A DNA stretch of 64,000 bases from Acanthosepion esculentum (lineage: Eukaryota > Mollusca > Cephalopoda > Sepiida > Sepiidae). A program made the position numbers and the translations under genes. Where the stretch lies: positions 9,603,703-9,667,702 of the forward strand of contig OZ038480.1 of assembly GCA_964036315.1 (NCBI GenBank). The letters run 5' to 3'. This document shows positions 9,779 through 21,273 of the stretch, one piece after another; within the stretch, counting starts at the first letter, position 1; each line of letters begins with the position of its first letter. The notes beneath the pieces were generated by a model. It had not been told where the DNA came from and did not search any database. It worked only from the letters and a program-made list of their open reading frames with translations.

Positions 9779-11325
9779 TGCTTTTTAATGGGATCCATTG
9801 GAAAAGAAAAAAAAATTTTTTCTAGAAAAGAAATTGGCTGATAATTCTACAACATAACATCGTCCGTCGTCTCCAAGTAGCACAAACGGAATTATTCTTT
9901 TACAATGGAGTAGCCAATTCAGACAAAAGGTGACATAACGCCATAGAAAGATTGAATAATTGAAGACTGATTAATGATTCTAGGAATGTATATGACTTTA
10001 AGATAGGATTTTACGAAAGAACGTTCAAAGAACGTCCATGACTATCATTGCATTATTGTACTTGGCGGTGACCACTTCCTTTCAAAAATTAAGAGCGACA
10101 AAGAATTTTATTGTACCAAATGTTTGCAAGATTTAAATTCTTGTCTTTCTCATATAAAGTACACACACTGTCATTATCTTCACGGAGATAATGAAAACAG
10201 CCAAATTGGAGGGTTTCCCTGATGGAGTCAACAGCTATGACTCTGTGACCAAGGATAAACATCAAGTCATAGAACATCGACTCTGGGGGGTTAGGGTTGA
10301 TCTCTACCAGGTCTACTTACCTAAGACACCCTGCATATTAATGAACAGCTCTCTTTTCATGTTTCGAAGCTGGTGAGATGCTCAGTTGCGTAACGACCTA
10401 TAAGATTTTACGAACGATCATTAAAAGATCGTCCATGACCATAATATCTTTTTTCTACTTCTGATCTCTATCCGGATTTACTTACCCAACACACGCTACA
10501 CATTAATGAACAGCTCTATTTACATGCTTAGTAAGCTGGTCAGATGCTCAGTTTCGAAACGACCTGTAAGATTATACGAAAGATCGTTAAAAGATCGTCC
10601 ATGACTATGATGGCCTTTTTCTACTTGGCGGTTACGGTTGATTTCTACCAGATCTACTTACCAAAGGCACGATACACATTAATGAACAGCTCTCTTTTCA
10701 TGTTCAGTAAGCTTGCCAGATGCTCATTTGCGCAAGTTTTGTTTTGTTTTTTGTTGTTGTTTTTTTAGGCGTTTCACCCCAAGCAAGGCGGGAAGCACGC
10801 AAGGGGTTACAGAGAATTGGAGCGAGAGCAAATAGGAGTAATAGAGGAAAGGATGAAGAGAAGCATAGGGGATATATCTGGGCATCTGGAGACGTCAATT
10901 GACATTACATTTGAATAGTTGCAGATTATAGCTATCAGGGCAACAGGAAGAGGGGAGGGAGTTCCACAGGCGATAGGTGCGAGACATGAAGCTATTGGAG
11001 CAGAAGAGACGGCTACATTTAACAGTTTCGACAGTGAAAGGGTGTGAGCGAGATGCCAGCCTAGTAGAACGCTTAAATTCATGAAGTTTGGGAACCAGCG
11101 AAAGCAGCTCCTCGGAGCAATTACCATGAAAGTATTTGTAAAAAAGACAGAGGGAATCAACAGCTATGAGTCTGTGATCAAGTCATAGAACATCGGCTGT
11201 GGAGGGTTAGGGTTGATCTCTACCAGATCTACTTACCCAAAACACGCTGCACATTAATGAACAGCACTCTTTTCTTGTTGAGGAAGCTGGTCAGATGCTC
11301 AGTTCCACAACGACCTTACGATGAA
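9779..11325 (-). mobile_element. Gypsy-type LTR copy, truncated, LINE inserted
   Basis: Matches 21274-22766 over more than 600 bp, starting with TTAATGGG(A/G)TCCAT and including TTAAGAGCGACAAAGAATTT and GGGGGGTTAGGGTTGATCTC. Inside it a 165-200 bp subunit carrying AGATCGTCCATGACTAT and ATTAATGAACAGCTCTCTTT is repeated. The second copy joins a Gypsy pol end, which identifies this one as an LTR. It lacks the pol-proximal part and is interrupted at 10744-11158 by a LINE fragment. Confidence 0.65.
10744..11158 (-). pseudogene. LINE 3' end inserted in LTR (family L1a)
   Basis: On the minus strand this is the same post-reverse-transcriptase block as at 7990-8395 and 18398-19033, ending with the family's CTTGCTTGGGGTGAAACGCC at the left, next to a T/G-rich tail. 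It splits the LTR: matching LTR subunits resume at 11160. The copy is 5'-truncated and frameshifted. Confidence 0.7.
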
Positions 11326-11889
11326 ACCCGGTCAAGTGATATTGAGGAAGATAATGAGGAGAGAAAACTATGTCAGCTGGGATTTGAGCGCTGTTCTTCT
11401 ATTTCAGTAAATGTGTGGCTAGGACAACTCTGCATCTACCAAATACAATATAATAGTATCTTCTTTAAGAATGTAACTTTTCTTTTTTTAACTAAGTGAA
11501 TTGATAATTCCATTACTTGTCGATATTGTTGCAAGATTGTTACATCTTTTTTCAATTAAATGTAACAAATAAAAATGTTAATTAATTTTCATTGTTTTTA
11601 TTCTGTTTCCCATTTGAAAGACAAATTAAATTCTTGGCCCATGATTATATAATTATGATTTCTATTTTCATTGAGATGCTCAGTGCCTTCAACTTAATCA
11701 TTCTGGTTAAATACAAACACTCGGAATGAAATGATTATAATAATATTATCATTTTGCGAGGAAAATGACTAACATCAACAGTCCGTGTTCTCGGCATTTC
11801 AGAGAAATGTGTTTATTAATAACGAGATTTATTAGCTATAAAATTTCTTTAGAGCAAAAGCATGTCAGCATTTGTGTCATTGGGTGACA

Positions 11890-11890
<1 letters not shown>
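11326..11890. other. Unassigned interval
   Basis: No recognised feature; AT-rich. Confidence 0.35.
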
Positions 11891-11891
<1 letters not shown>

Positions 11892-11983
<92 letters not shown>

Positions 11984-12067
11984 TTAAAGAAAAAACAAAC
12001 CAATTTAAATTGGTCTGTTTTTTTCTTTAAATTAAATTATTCGCTCTAACTGAACATTGAGCACTCC

Positions 12068-12140
<73 letters not shown>

Positions 12141-12166
12141 TATTTTATTTCTTTATATATATATTT

Positions 12167-12205
<39 letters not shown>

Positions 12206-12296
12206 TTATATATATATTTCTTTTAAATTAAATTATTATTATTATTTATTAATTTAAAGAAATATATATATATATAACAATATATATATATATATA
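11892..12296. repeat. TA arrays and TA-rich complex
   Basis: Two long TA arrays (11892-11979, 12070-12124) and a further TA/TTTA mosaic to 12296. Between and beyond them lie inverted copies of the word AAATTTAATTT..TTTAAAGAAA (about 11980-12045 and 12220-12262). Confidence 0.85.
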
Positions 12297-12432
12297 GTCT
12301 TAAGGTGTGCTATATTTATGGGATAAATAGCTCAATATCAGAGATAAAGCATGTGTAAATATAAAAGGGAACATTGAAGTCAACACTTTGAGGCGACAGT
12401 GTTTCATGCTAGACGCAATCGTCAGACCACCT
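12297..12432 (-). mobile_element. Hammerhead repeat family C, single copy
   Basis: On the minus strand: hammerhead, then GTTGACTTCAATGTTC, an interval with GCTTTATCTCTGATATTGAG, and a 3' end CACACCTTAAGACTATA running into TA repeats. Other copies lie at 25050-25106, 25563-25700, 28360-28577, 50983-51018 and 59281-59595. No coding sequence. Confidence 0.75.
12388..12432 (-). ncRNA. Type I hammerhead ribozyme, family C
   Basis: Minus strand CTGACGA (12425-12419), stem II TGC/GCA with loop GTCTA, GAAA (12405-12402), short stem III and a GTC cleavage triplet (12397-12395). Stem I pairs GGT before the core with GCC after it. All core bases are present. Confidence 0.75.
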
Positions 12433-12454
12433 ATATAGGCAATATATATATGGT

Positions 12455-12735
12455 GTAATTGTTAGCAAGCTTGACTCGCTTGAAAAATTATGAGTGAGTA
12501 GTGAGTTCGATCCTCACTGGTTACTCCATACTTTCGCCTTGCGACACGTCTAAGCAGCGCTTAGAAAATCGCTATATTTACTAGATACGTTTATATTTTT
12601 ATATAAATGTACGTATATTAATATGGATATTTCGCTTGATATTTATTTGTGTATGTTATTGCCTGTGTTGATGTTGTTCATATTCATATGCGATGTTGCC
12701 TGAAAAGCGCCTACCTGTATTTCCTTCTATATATA
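12455..12735 (+). mobile_element. tRNA-headed SINE
   Basis: TGGTGTAATTGTTAGC resembles an A box and GAGTTCGATCCTCAC a B box; GTGAG and CTCAC form a perfect T-arm stem around TTCGATC. The body is AT-rich, and near 12700 a word CCTGAAAAGCGCCTACC looks like a hammerhead with its stem II collapsed. It ends near TATATGTATATATAC. Confidence 0.5.
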
Positions 12736-13860
12736 TGTATATATACATGAGCGGAAACAGAACGTAAAAAACAGGTGTTGTTCCAATCTTTTGCGGATGG
12801 AGAGTTCCTTGAAAATGAATATTCCAGATCAAACCTTTTATCCAGATTCGAACGCCGAGAAGTGTATTTATTAGTACTTATTAGTACTTATTAGTAAATA
12901 CAAAACACATTTCATCATAAAGTGAACATTTTTATATAAATGTGACCTTAACAAAAATACGACTAAATAATTTCTTGAAACTAAAATTCATTCAATACAA
13001 AGCTCTAGAACTACTGTCGTTAGCAGGTTACTGTTAAAATCGTTACGATGAATGGGTTGCGTGATATGAATGAAACGGAAGGTAAGAGAAAATAAATAGA
13101 AATGAGAACCTTCTGATTGTGCAACACTAATTTTCCTAGACTAATATAGATTTGTATCTATATATGAATATCTACTTAACTTACTACATCATATGGCGAA
13201 ATGGGAAAAATATGTGTAGGAATATTGCATTGCGCCAATTTTCACGATAGGGAAAATTCTTTCCTGCCTTTAAAATCTTAGAGTTTACCTAGGCTTGAAC
13301 CGATTACTGGCACTGGTAGAAAATATGCAAAAAACTCAACCATGTAGCTGCCCCTACCTTATAACAAGCAGAGAATCAAATGTCATTGGAAATTGTTTCC
13401 CTAATCCATCAGGTGGGGAGATTGAGCCAGCCTCGAAGATAAGCATTCAAATTATTCTGTTTACCAGGATTCTCGCAACGTTGGGAGAAATCGCAAGTAG
13501 CTTAACTACAAGAGACACCCATGTTGAAATTCTTGCTTGTGTTACATTATCTGACATTTTTTTAAAACATTTTTATTAATGGATTTTTCTGATTTTGAAC
13601 ATATCTATATTGAAAATATATTTTATATAATATTAATCAGACGCCAATATCACCATTCGGAAATAAAAGGTGTTTGTTTACTAAGAAAAAATATTGGTTT
13701 TTAAATTAAATCATATTTTTGGCGTAGAGAAGCCCAGTTATGTAGAAGCAGAATTACACTTGCATTATATTTCTAAAGACATACGAGAAAGTTAACAAAT
13801 AAATGAAATGCAAACTAAAACTCCATGTTTGTTTGAGAGCATAAAGGTGATATTAAATGA
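12736..13860. other. Unassigned interval
   Basis: A small triple repeat TTAGTACTTA lies at 12870-12895. The 94-codon frame at 13295-13579 has no domain I recognise. Nothing else supported. Confidence 0.35.
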
Positions 13861-13879
13861 ATGTATATCGACGAAATTT

Positions 13880-13943
13880 AGATGGACAGACTGACATAGA
13901 TAGATAAATAGATAGATAGATAGATAGATATGGACAGACTGAC

Positions 13944-14024
<81 letters not shown>

Positions 14025-14029
14025 CTGAC

Positions 14030-14061
<32 letters not shown>

Positions 14062-14073
14062 GGACAGACTGAC

Positions 14074-14105
<32 letters not shown>

Positions 14106-14117
14106 GGACAGACTGAC

Positions 14118-14162
<45 letters not shown>

Positions 14163-14167
14163 CTGAC

Positions 14168-14214
<47 letters not shown>

Positions 14215-14239
14215 GATAGATAGATATGAACAGACTGAC

Positions 14240-14306
<67 letters not shown>

Positions 14307-14371
14307 TGGACAGAATGACATAGATATATATATATAGAGAGAGATAGATAGATAGATATGGACAGAATGAC

Positions 14372-14454
<83 letters not shown>

Positions 14455-14595
14455 TGAACAGACTGACATAGATAGATAGATATGAACAGACTGACATAGA
14501 TAGATAGATAGATATGAACAGACTGACATAGATAGATAGATAGATATGGACACAATGACATAGATAGATAGATAGATAGATATGGACACAATGAC

Positions 14596-14642
<47 letters not shown>

Positions 14643-14655
14643 TGGACAGACTGAC

Positions 14656-14726
<71 letters not shown>

Positions 14727-14727
14727 T
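13880..14727. repeat. (GATA)n array with a recurring interruption
   Basis: About 850 bp of GATA tetranucleotides interrupted about a dozen times by TATGGACAGACTGACATA or close variants (TATGAACAG, ACACAATGACATA). The same compound motif occurs in complement at 61900-62110. Long frames here encode only Ser-Ile-Tyr-Leu repeats and are not genes. Confidence 0.95.
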
Positions 14728-14930
14728 GAAGAAAGAAATAAAGAAAGAAAGAAAGTAAATGAATTAGATATGAAGAAACTAAGTCACAAAGAAAGGAATA
14801 GAAAGAAAGGAAGAAAAAAGAAAGAAAGAAAGGAAGAAAAAAGAAAGAACGAAAGAAAGAAAGAAAGAAAGGAAGAAAGGAAGGAAGGAAGAAAAAAGAA
14901 AGAGAGAAAGAACGAAACTGAGATCAATCA
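14728..14930 (+). repeat. Polypurine AAAG/GGAA tract
   Basis: A/G-only sequence of AAAG, GGAA and GAAA words, directly following the GATA array. Confidence 0.9.
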
Positions 14931-15984
14931 TTTCATGCACCTGATTCTTTCATGTATTTTCTATTAGCGCTATTGGTCGATGAAGTGAGATCGCTTAAAA
15001 GCCAAATAGAACAAACCACTTCTTCTTCACCGCTATTCCATTTAGTTTAATGCATTTAGACAACGCCAAAAAAACGTATTAAATAAACATTTAAAACATC
15101 ATGCCGATTCGTGTAGGATTCTTGTCGACAATATTTTCTTGCCTCCCATAGCCACAAATTTGCATAAAGAAACTGACCGAAATCCAAAAAGAATTGATTC
15201 AGATACATTTATTTGGAATCAATCATATAATAACGTGCTTGAATGTGACATGTGAAAAAAAAACAGTATGATTGATTTCCTAATGATCGCCATGCAATGA
15301 CGGTACATTCACATCTTCACAGATGCAATGGTGCAAGACGCTTTCATATTTTTGTTACTGAAATTTCTAAATCTGATTTTTTTTTTATTTATTAAAAACA
15401 CAATCAAAGTTTATTTCCCTAAAGAATACACACCATATGTCTGCCGAGTGGGTTCGATAATCATGACTTCCCAACATACCCTGATCGAGTGTTCGATCCC
15501 AATGAGTTTTTATGCCGTTTACAAGGCCGAAAAGCAGTTTTAGTTAGCAATAGTGTCGTTGAAAAATCGACGTATTTTATTAATTGCCATGTCTTGTCTC
15601 TAATGCGTCTTAATGTATAATACGCATCCGAGTCTTTAGTGGCTATTGGATAGATAGAAAGTATTTCACAATGGCGCTAGCAGTGCATGTTCAAGTCTGG
15701 ATATTTTCAGGATTTTTAATGCTGTATTTCAAGACATTAAAGCCATCTCAACATAGAAGTTTTACATCAGACAAAATAGTAGCGCTTATTATGAGTGAGA
15801 TGCTATTTCCACTCCCTATAAGTGCATCGCGTTAATGACCAGGTAATATCGTGGACTTTCGAGACAACAATGCTGTATCTAAAAAGAAGATTTGCGCAAC
15901 ACATTCTTTCTACTTACTGCGGTGGCAAGTGAAAACCTAAGATCACATACATTTTACATAGATAAACGCTCTTTTTGATGCGGA
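14931..15984. other. Mostly unassigned; possible SINE head
   Basis: Around 15437-15503 TCTGCCGAGTGGGTTCGAT and GAGTGTTCGATCCCAATGAG are spaced like the A and B boxes of a tRNA-derived promoter. No second copy was found in the window, so this stays tentative. The rest shows nothing recognisable. Confidence 0.3.
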
Positions 15985-16362
15985 AAGTGTACTTGTGAGT
16001 ATATTTTGTATTGTGTTTCTTTAAAGTACGGGTTACCAGGCATCTCTTAAAAGAGTCTAACGGAACCTTTTCCAATCAATCCGAGGGCTCCAATTACAAC
16101 TATAATTATTGATGTCCTTATGTGCCACATTTTTAAGATTTTCACTTTTAGATCCTTGTATTTTTATAGTTTTTTGAAGATCTTCAAAGAACATTACAAT
16201 CTGCAGGGACTGTCATGTCAACAAGAAAGCACATTATGTTTTTGTGGTCTTTGATCGCCATATCTGGAGGATTAGCTTTGATTGTTCCGTGTGTGTGTGT
16301 ATTGTAAAGTCCCATAGAATTGTTACAGGTCCTATTTTTGTAAACGGATCTGGGGATGTTCA
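15985..16362 (-). pseudogene. LINE 3' end fragment (family L2a)
   Basis: Minus-strand match to the end of the larger copy at 16818-18397, from TGTACTTGTGAGTA through TCCAATCAATCCGAGGG and ATCTGCAGGGACTG to CAATTCTATGGGACTTTACA. It carries the C-terminal coding part and 3' UTR of the element, broken by stops. A (ATT)n run follows at 16363. Confidence 0.75.
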
Positions 16363-16365
16363 TAA

Positions 16366-16408
<43 letters not shown>
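16363..16408. repeat. (ATT)n microsatellite
   Basis: About 14 ATT units directly beside the LINE fragment. The fragment at 19865-20055 also abuts an ATT array. Confidence 0.95.
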
Positions 16409-16817
16409 AAATGCTCTGATACTGTAGAAGACATGGCTCTCGTGTCTTCGAATCTTAATTATGCTGATTTATACAACGCCACCTAGTTGGCATTAAGAGG
16501 AGTCCTCTGTCATACAAGAGGGTAATCCCATAATAGTATAATAATGGATTATGGGTGTTATCATAACCATATTTTGTCTTGCTGAATTAAGATGGCCGAT
16601 AGTATATATCCCGTTCAGTGTCACATATTTGATTGTCAGTTCCCTGATATTAACCAGTTGAACATTCCATGACCGGGGGGGGGGATAATACATTGTGCAT
16701 TTCAATGGGCGGGGTTAGTGAAGGAGACATCATTCCTTGGTGTCTAGAGAGCTTTTTTTGTTGTTTTTTTGTTTGTTCGAATAATGTGGCAACCAAGATT
16801 TGGTAGTCACATCTAGC
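16409..16817. other. Unassigned interval
   Basis: No gene. A 7-bp hairpin GAAGACA/TGTCTTC lies at 16426-16449, and a G10 run near 16675. Confidence 0.35.
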
Positions 16818-18397
16818 TGTACTTGTGAGTAAATATTTTTTTATTTCTTTAAGCTACCAGGAATCCTTTTAATGAATCTACTGGAGACTTTTCCAAATCA
16901 ATCCGAGGGTTCCAACTACAACTAGAATTATTGATGTCCTGATGTGCCACATTTTTCGGATTTCCATTTCAAAATCCTTCCACTTTGATAGTTTTTTGAA
17001 GATCTTCAAATATACATTACCATCTGCAGGGACTGCCATATAAATAAGAAAGCAAATTCTGTTCTTGTGATCTTTGATCGCGATATCTGGGCCACTAGCT
17101 TTGATTGTTCCGCCTGTGTATATTGTAAAGTCACATAAAATTGTTACAGGTCCTATTTCTGTAACCGGGTTTGGGTGATGTTCATAGCAGTTTCTTGCAG
17201 TTCCCTTCCCGTACATGTTAAATATTTTCCCGTACAGATATTGACCCATTTTAACATGCCGAGTTTTATATTCAGTAGCTGTTAACACCGTGCAACCTGA
17301 TACGAGATGGCCAATTGTTTCTGGGTATTCAACACAGGATATGCATTTCGGGTTAAACCAATTTTTCAGTATGTGCGCTTGGTAATGTTTAGTTACCAAG
17401 CATTGGTCACGTGCAGCATGAATAAAATCTTAGTTTCCAACTTTTAACTATGCACTACGTAACCACTGATGGGTTTGTCTACATCAGCTTGATTGGTACG
17501 GGCAGAGTATTAACCAGAAGGAGGCTTATCTTGCTATCGTTTCTGCATTTGGTACATTGTATTTTCTTTTGCTTTATGTTTTAGGTTCTTTGCCGCTGCA
17601 GTAGGTGCATTATGGTTTACTTGCACTTCTTCACCCACTTGAAATTCGTTTTTGAATTTGTTGGCTTCCTTTATTACTGAATAAAGATTCTTATTTCTTT
17701 TATATTCTTTAATACTGATCATCATCCAGTCTTCTGTAGTTTCCAGGTATCTTTGAAAACCGATTGTTCTGCTGTTGTAAGACAGTTCTAGTTGAACTAA
17801 TCCTCTACCGCCTTCGGATCTGGAAAAATACAATGATCAACATCAGATCGGTGGCAAGTCAGAAGCTTACTCATTTTAACATCCATTCGTTTAATGTCAG
17901 CTATGGGTAAATTAAGGATGTTGAATTTGTATTGCATCACTTGGTGACAGCCAAAGTGTTTATGGCTGATAAATTCTTGTGAATTCAACTTGGTATTTAA
18001 TACTAGACACACATGACTGTAGTATTATCTTTTCAGTTTCTCCTTCATTTGGGCATGCGGTATCCCGTCTCCTTCGCTGACTCCTTGGTATTTATAGGCT
18101 TCTTCTTGTTCCAGTTTGTTCATGTTTGTGGCAAAATCTTGATCTATTAGGTGTGTTTTTGTAATTCTGCCTTTCTTGAATGTTGCTTTTGCACATTTAT
18201 CTAATCCATGACATTGAGGACACATTTCAACTCCTTGAGTACCATCCATGTAGAATAGATGATTAAAGACTTTACTTTTTACTTTGCGTCCATCGTGATT
18301 GCTCTTTGGTTCATGCAAAAGAGGGATTAATGACAGACAGAACAGAAAGGAAGACAAGAAGTCTCTCCTTGAAAGATTCCTTGTCGGATATTCAAAC
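16818..18397 (-). pseudogene. LINE pol, C-terminal half, frameshifted (family L2a)
   Basis: Minus-strand frames at 18399-18025, 18012-17797, 17833-17534 and 17399-16878 join end to end as the later part of one non-LTR retrotransposon protein. They include SSFLFCLSLIPLL (RT motif 4 region), HLFYMDG where the YMDD-type box should be, GLDKCAKATFKKGR, a GGRGLVQLELSY block and a terminal Cys-rich CISCVEYPETIGHLVSGC segment (a CCHC-like motif). Material is missing right after YMD, so the catalytic box is destroyed, and at least three frameshifts separate the blocks. The upstream RT part lies at 19440-19095. Confidence 0.8.
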
Positions 18398-19031
18398 AAT
18401 TGGAAGTGGCATTACCTTTGGTGTCATTTAAGTATAATGTGGCTTTATACAGTTCCATGCTACAGGTCTACAAATCAACCATTCGCCCTTGCATGGAGTA
18501 TTGCTGCCATATATGGTCTGGAGACCCTTCTGTTTGCCTCGGGGTTCTTGATAAGATCCAGAGACGGATATGCAATGTAATTGGCCCTGATCTGGCATCT
18601 CGTTTTCAGCCGCTCTCTCACAGACGTGCCGTCGCCTCTCTGTCTTTTTTTACAAATATTTTCATGGTAACTGCTTCGATGAGCTGCTTTCGCTGCTTCC
18701 CATACTTCATGAATTCAAGCGTCCTACGAGGCTGGCATCCCCCTCTCACCCTTTCACTGTTGAAATTGTTAAATGTAGCCGTCTCTTATACTCCAATAGC
18801 TTCATACCTCGCACCTCTCGCCTGTGGATCTCCCTTCCCTATTCCTGTTTCCATGGTCGCTATAATCTCCAACTATTCAAATGTAATATCAATGGACATC
18901 TCCAGTTGCCTTGATCTATCCACTATTCTTCTCCTCATCCTTTCCTCTCTCACTCCTATTTGCTCTTGCTCCAAATCCTCTGTAACCCCTTGCGTGCTAG
19001 TGGTTTCCCGCCTTGCTTGGAGTGAAATGCT

Positions 19032-19033
<2 letters not shown>
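18398..19033 (+). pseudogene. LINE 3' end nested in another LINE (family L1a)
   Basis: A plus-strand frame from about 18400 reads VYKSTIRPCMEYCCHIWSGD and SHRRAVASLS, the conserved region after the reverse transcriptase in jockey/CR1-like LINEs. A frameshift near 18645 moves the rest to the next frame. It ends at TTGCTTGGAGTGAAATGCTT followed by TA repeats. It lies exactly between the two parts of a minus-strand LINE and so inserted later. 5'-truncated, as is usual for such insertions. Confidence 0.8.

Positions 19034-19088
<55 letters not shown>
19034..19088. repeat. (TA)n, possibly the LINE tail
   Basis: TA array immediately after the plus-strand LINE 3' end. Confidence 0.9.
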
Positions 19089-19091
<3 letters not shown>

Positions 19092-19094
19092 GGA

Positions 19095-19440
19095 AATTTT
19101 CTATGACTGAGGAGACTTTGTAAATTCCCATATCATTAAGGATCCCAAACTGTAGAAGACTATCAAAGGCTTTACTGTAATCGATTCAAGCCATTCTGAG
19201 AATTCTATATTTTTCCAGCAATTTTCCAGGTAGTTGGTCATTGCAACCGTATGAAGCGCTTCGACATTCCTTCTGTTCCACAGGAACGTTGTTTTTATCG
19301 AGAAAAGAATAAAAGTACAGTTCGTCATTTCGTGATCCGTTCATGTGGTGTACAAACATGTCATTTTTACAGACCATAATTTCGGGGATCATCTGTTTAA
19401 CTTGTTTTTAGTAGGAGATATGTAATGTCTTCAATGATCC
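19095..19440 (-). pseudogene. LINE reverse transcriptase, N-terminal part (family L2a)
   Basis: Minus-strand frames give KNNVPVEQKECRSASYGC and, after a frameshift, IDYSKAFDSLQFGILNDMG. The latter holds the DYxKAFDS box, one of the catalytic aspartate motifs of reverse transcriptases. Read on the minus strand it continues into 18397-16818 once the 18398-19088 insertion is removed. Confidence 0.75.
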
Positions 19441-19864
19441 ATTCGAGAATTTCATTGGGGTGATTAAACAGCATTGATAAATTTCGCGTAAGTGTTTTAT
19501 GGATTGATGACAGATGACAGAGCCAAAAATTGGGTATCTTGTCATTTTGTTTGAGATTTCATATTATTATTATTCGTTATATTTTTCCATTCTTGCGCAG
19601 GTTTCTCTTTCATTCTTCCTTGTTCTCCACTTAGGATTATATTCCTTTGGTTTGCCCGAAATATTCTCCCAAAATTATTATTATTATTTTTATTTCCTTT
19701 GACATCTGGCGTTTACACATTTCTTTCCGGGTCCCGCCCAGGGACCTTAGGTTAGAAATGGCATCATGACACTTTCCACTGCAAGGAAAAATACATATAT
19801 ATATATTTATTACATAGATAAAGCCCTTCGTAAATCGTAGGCTTTACTCGTCAGAATAATTTTT
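19441..19864. other. Unassigned interval
   Basis: Could hold more of the same LINE, but no coding block was recognised. ATT runs near 19561 and 19675. Confidence 0.3.
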
Positions 19865-20055
19865 TGTATCTCTTTGAGGCATGGACCTCCAGGGATCCCT
19901 TCAATTAGTCTATTGGAATCCTTTCCAACCAATACTAAGGCTCCAACTACAACAGGGATTGTGCCACATTATTGAGATTTCTATTTCAAGGTCCTTGTAT
20001 TTTGACAGCTTTTCGAATATCTTCAAAGATACATTGCAGTCTGCAGGGACTGCCA
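19865..20055 (-). pseudogene. LINE 3' end fragment (family L2a)
   Basis: Third local copy of the family's C-terminal end, recognised by TCCAACTACAACAGGGATT and CAGTCTGCAGGGACTGCCAT. It abuts an ATT array at 20056-20090. Confidence 0.7.
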
Positions 20056-20089
<34 letters not shown>

Positions 20090-20090
20090 G
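20056..20090. repeat. (ATT)n microsatellite
   Basis: About ten ATT units at the edge of the LINE fragment. Confidence 0.95.
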
Positions 20091-20520
20091 TTGTCGAATG
20101 TTGAGAACATTCGCTTTCTGACCATGAGACCCGGGTTAGAATCTCACCAAGGTCAATTTGACAGGAAGGTAACTTGATGTTATGGAAGAGGTTATCCCAG
20201 CGTGTGGAACCTTCAGAAAGTGCCTGAAAACTATACCACGGGTTGACCCAAACCTTGTGAGTGAAATTCGGTAGACAGAACTCTTAGGAGCCTTCGGTGC
20301 TTGTGCTAGCATGAAGTCACAAGTCATCATGACCGAGGGTTTGAGCGTGTTGGCCTTGTTCATACTGTTGATCACGCTCGATAACGCGCCCACTCCCAGA
20401 AACTGTAACTAAGGCCCGCCCAGCATAGTTGAAGTATAAACCAGAGGTGGGCTCTGCGGGTGTTAAACAAACACAAATGTGCCTGAGCAGGCGTCTGCAA
20501 CGGGGATTAGCTAGATTTAA
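20091..20520 (+). mobile_element. SINE A, copy 1 (tRNA-derived)
   Basis: The start holds GAGAACATTCGCTTTCTGAC and GGGTTAGAATCTCACC, the remains of A and B boxes. The body shares GTTGACCCAAACCTTGTGAG, CCCAGAAACTGTAACTAAGG and AAATGTGCCTGAGCAGGCG with copies at 32820-33295 (inverted) and 50440-50795. About 430 bp long, no frame of its own. It fits a long tRNA-derived cephalopod-type SINE; the exact family is not identified. Confidence 0.75.
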
Positions 20521-21273
20521 ATTTTAAAATATTATTTGTCATTATTAAAACTCAGGCATAGAAGCATTTGTTATTAAAGAGATCTTGTACTATGTTACCT
20601 GGGACAACTGAACCGTTGAATAATTGTAATGTAAGCGTTACTATTACCAATTTCTATATGACACGACATGATTTATTTTGCTAATTAAACGTGAGACTCT
20701 TAAAATTTAAAGACTACCACTGACATGGATCCACAATATTGTGGTTTGAGGCCGTTTTTTCTTAAAACATCTCTGAAATAATAAAAATAATAAAACAATA
20801 AAATGCGTTGTCGTTGTTATTCATATTACTTTAAGGAAAACTGTGTAATGGAAGCACAATTGCATCACGGACACAATATGCCGCAAGAGACACATGTGCA
20901 CCATGCGGCAGTAAACGTGTTTATACATTTTCGCCATATTTCAGTTTTAATGGAACCAGTTTCTTATAATGACAGCACTGAAAAGATATTGGTAACTTAC
21001 GATCGATGTTGTTGGGAAAAATATAAAATATTGTAAATCGGGTTTGATTCAAATTCTAACAACTCATTTTTCGGTCAGGATAAATGAATCGTTGAAATAA
21101 AATATTGTTTAGTGTAGACTGCAAGAAAGTTCATCATTTTTCACAAAGAAAATATATTCATATCTCTGCATTTGCAAATTACATTCTAACGAAATAATAA
21201 ATGGCGCAATTCACACAGACTCACACAGACACACACATATAAACACAGAGTATATAAAAGTTTAATATTGACT
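20521..21273. other. Unassigned interval
   Basis: The frame at 20803-21036 is His/Cys-rich at its start but has no recognised domain. Nothing else supported. Confidence 0.35.

Noticed and set aside
13792..14657. Three overlapping minus-strand frames of 214-265 codons
   Set aside because: They translate a GATA array into Ser-Ile-Tyr-Leu repeats. Open in all frames because the unit lacks stops, not because it codes.
16426..16450. CTGATAC plus a 7-bp hairpin and GAATC as a hammerhead
   Set aside because: Both conserved boxes deviate and the hairpin does not start at the required position.
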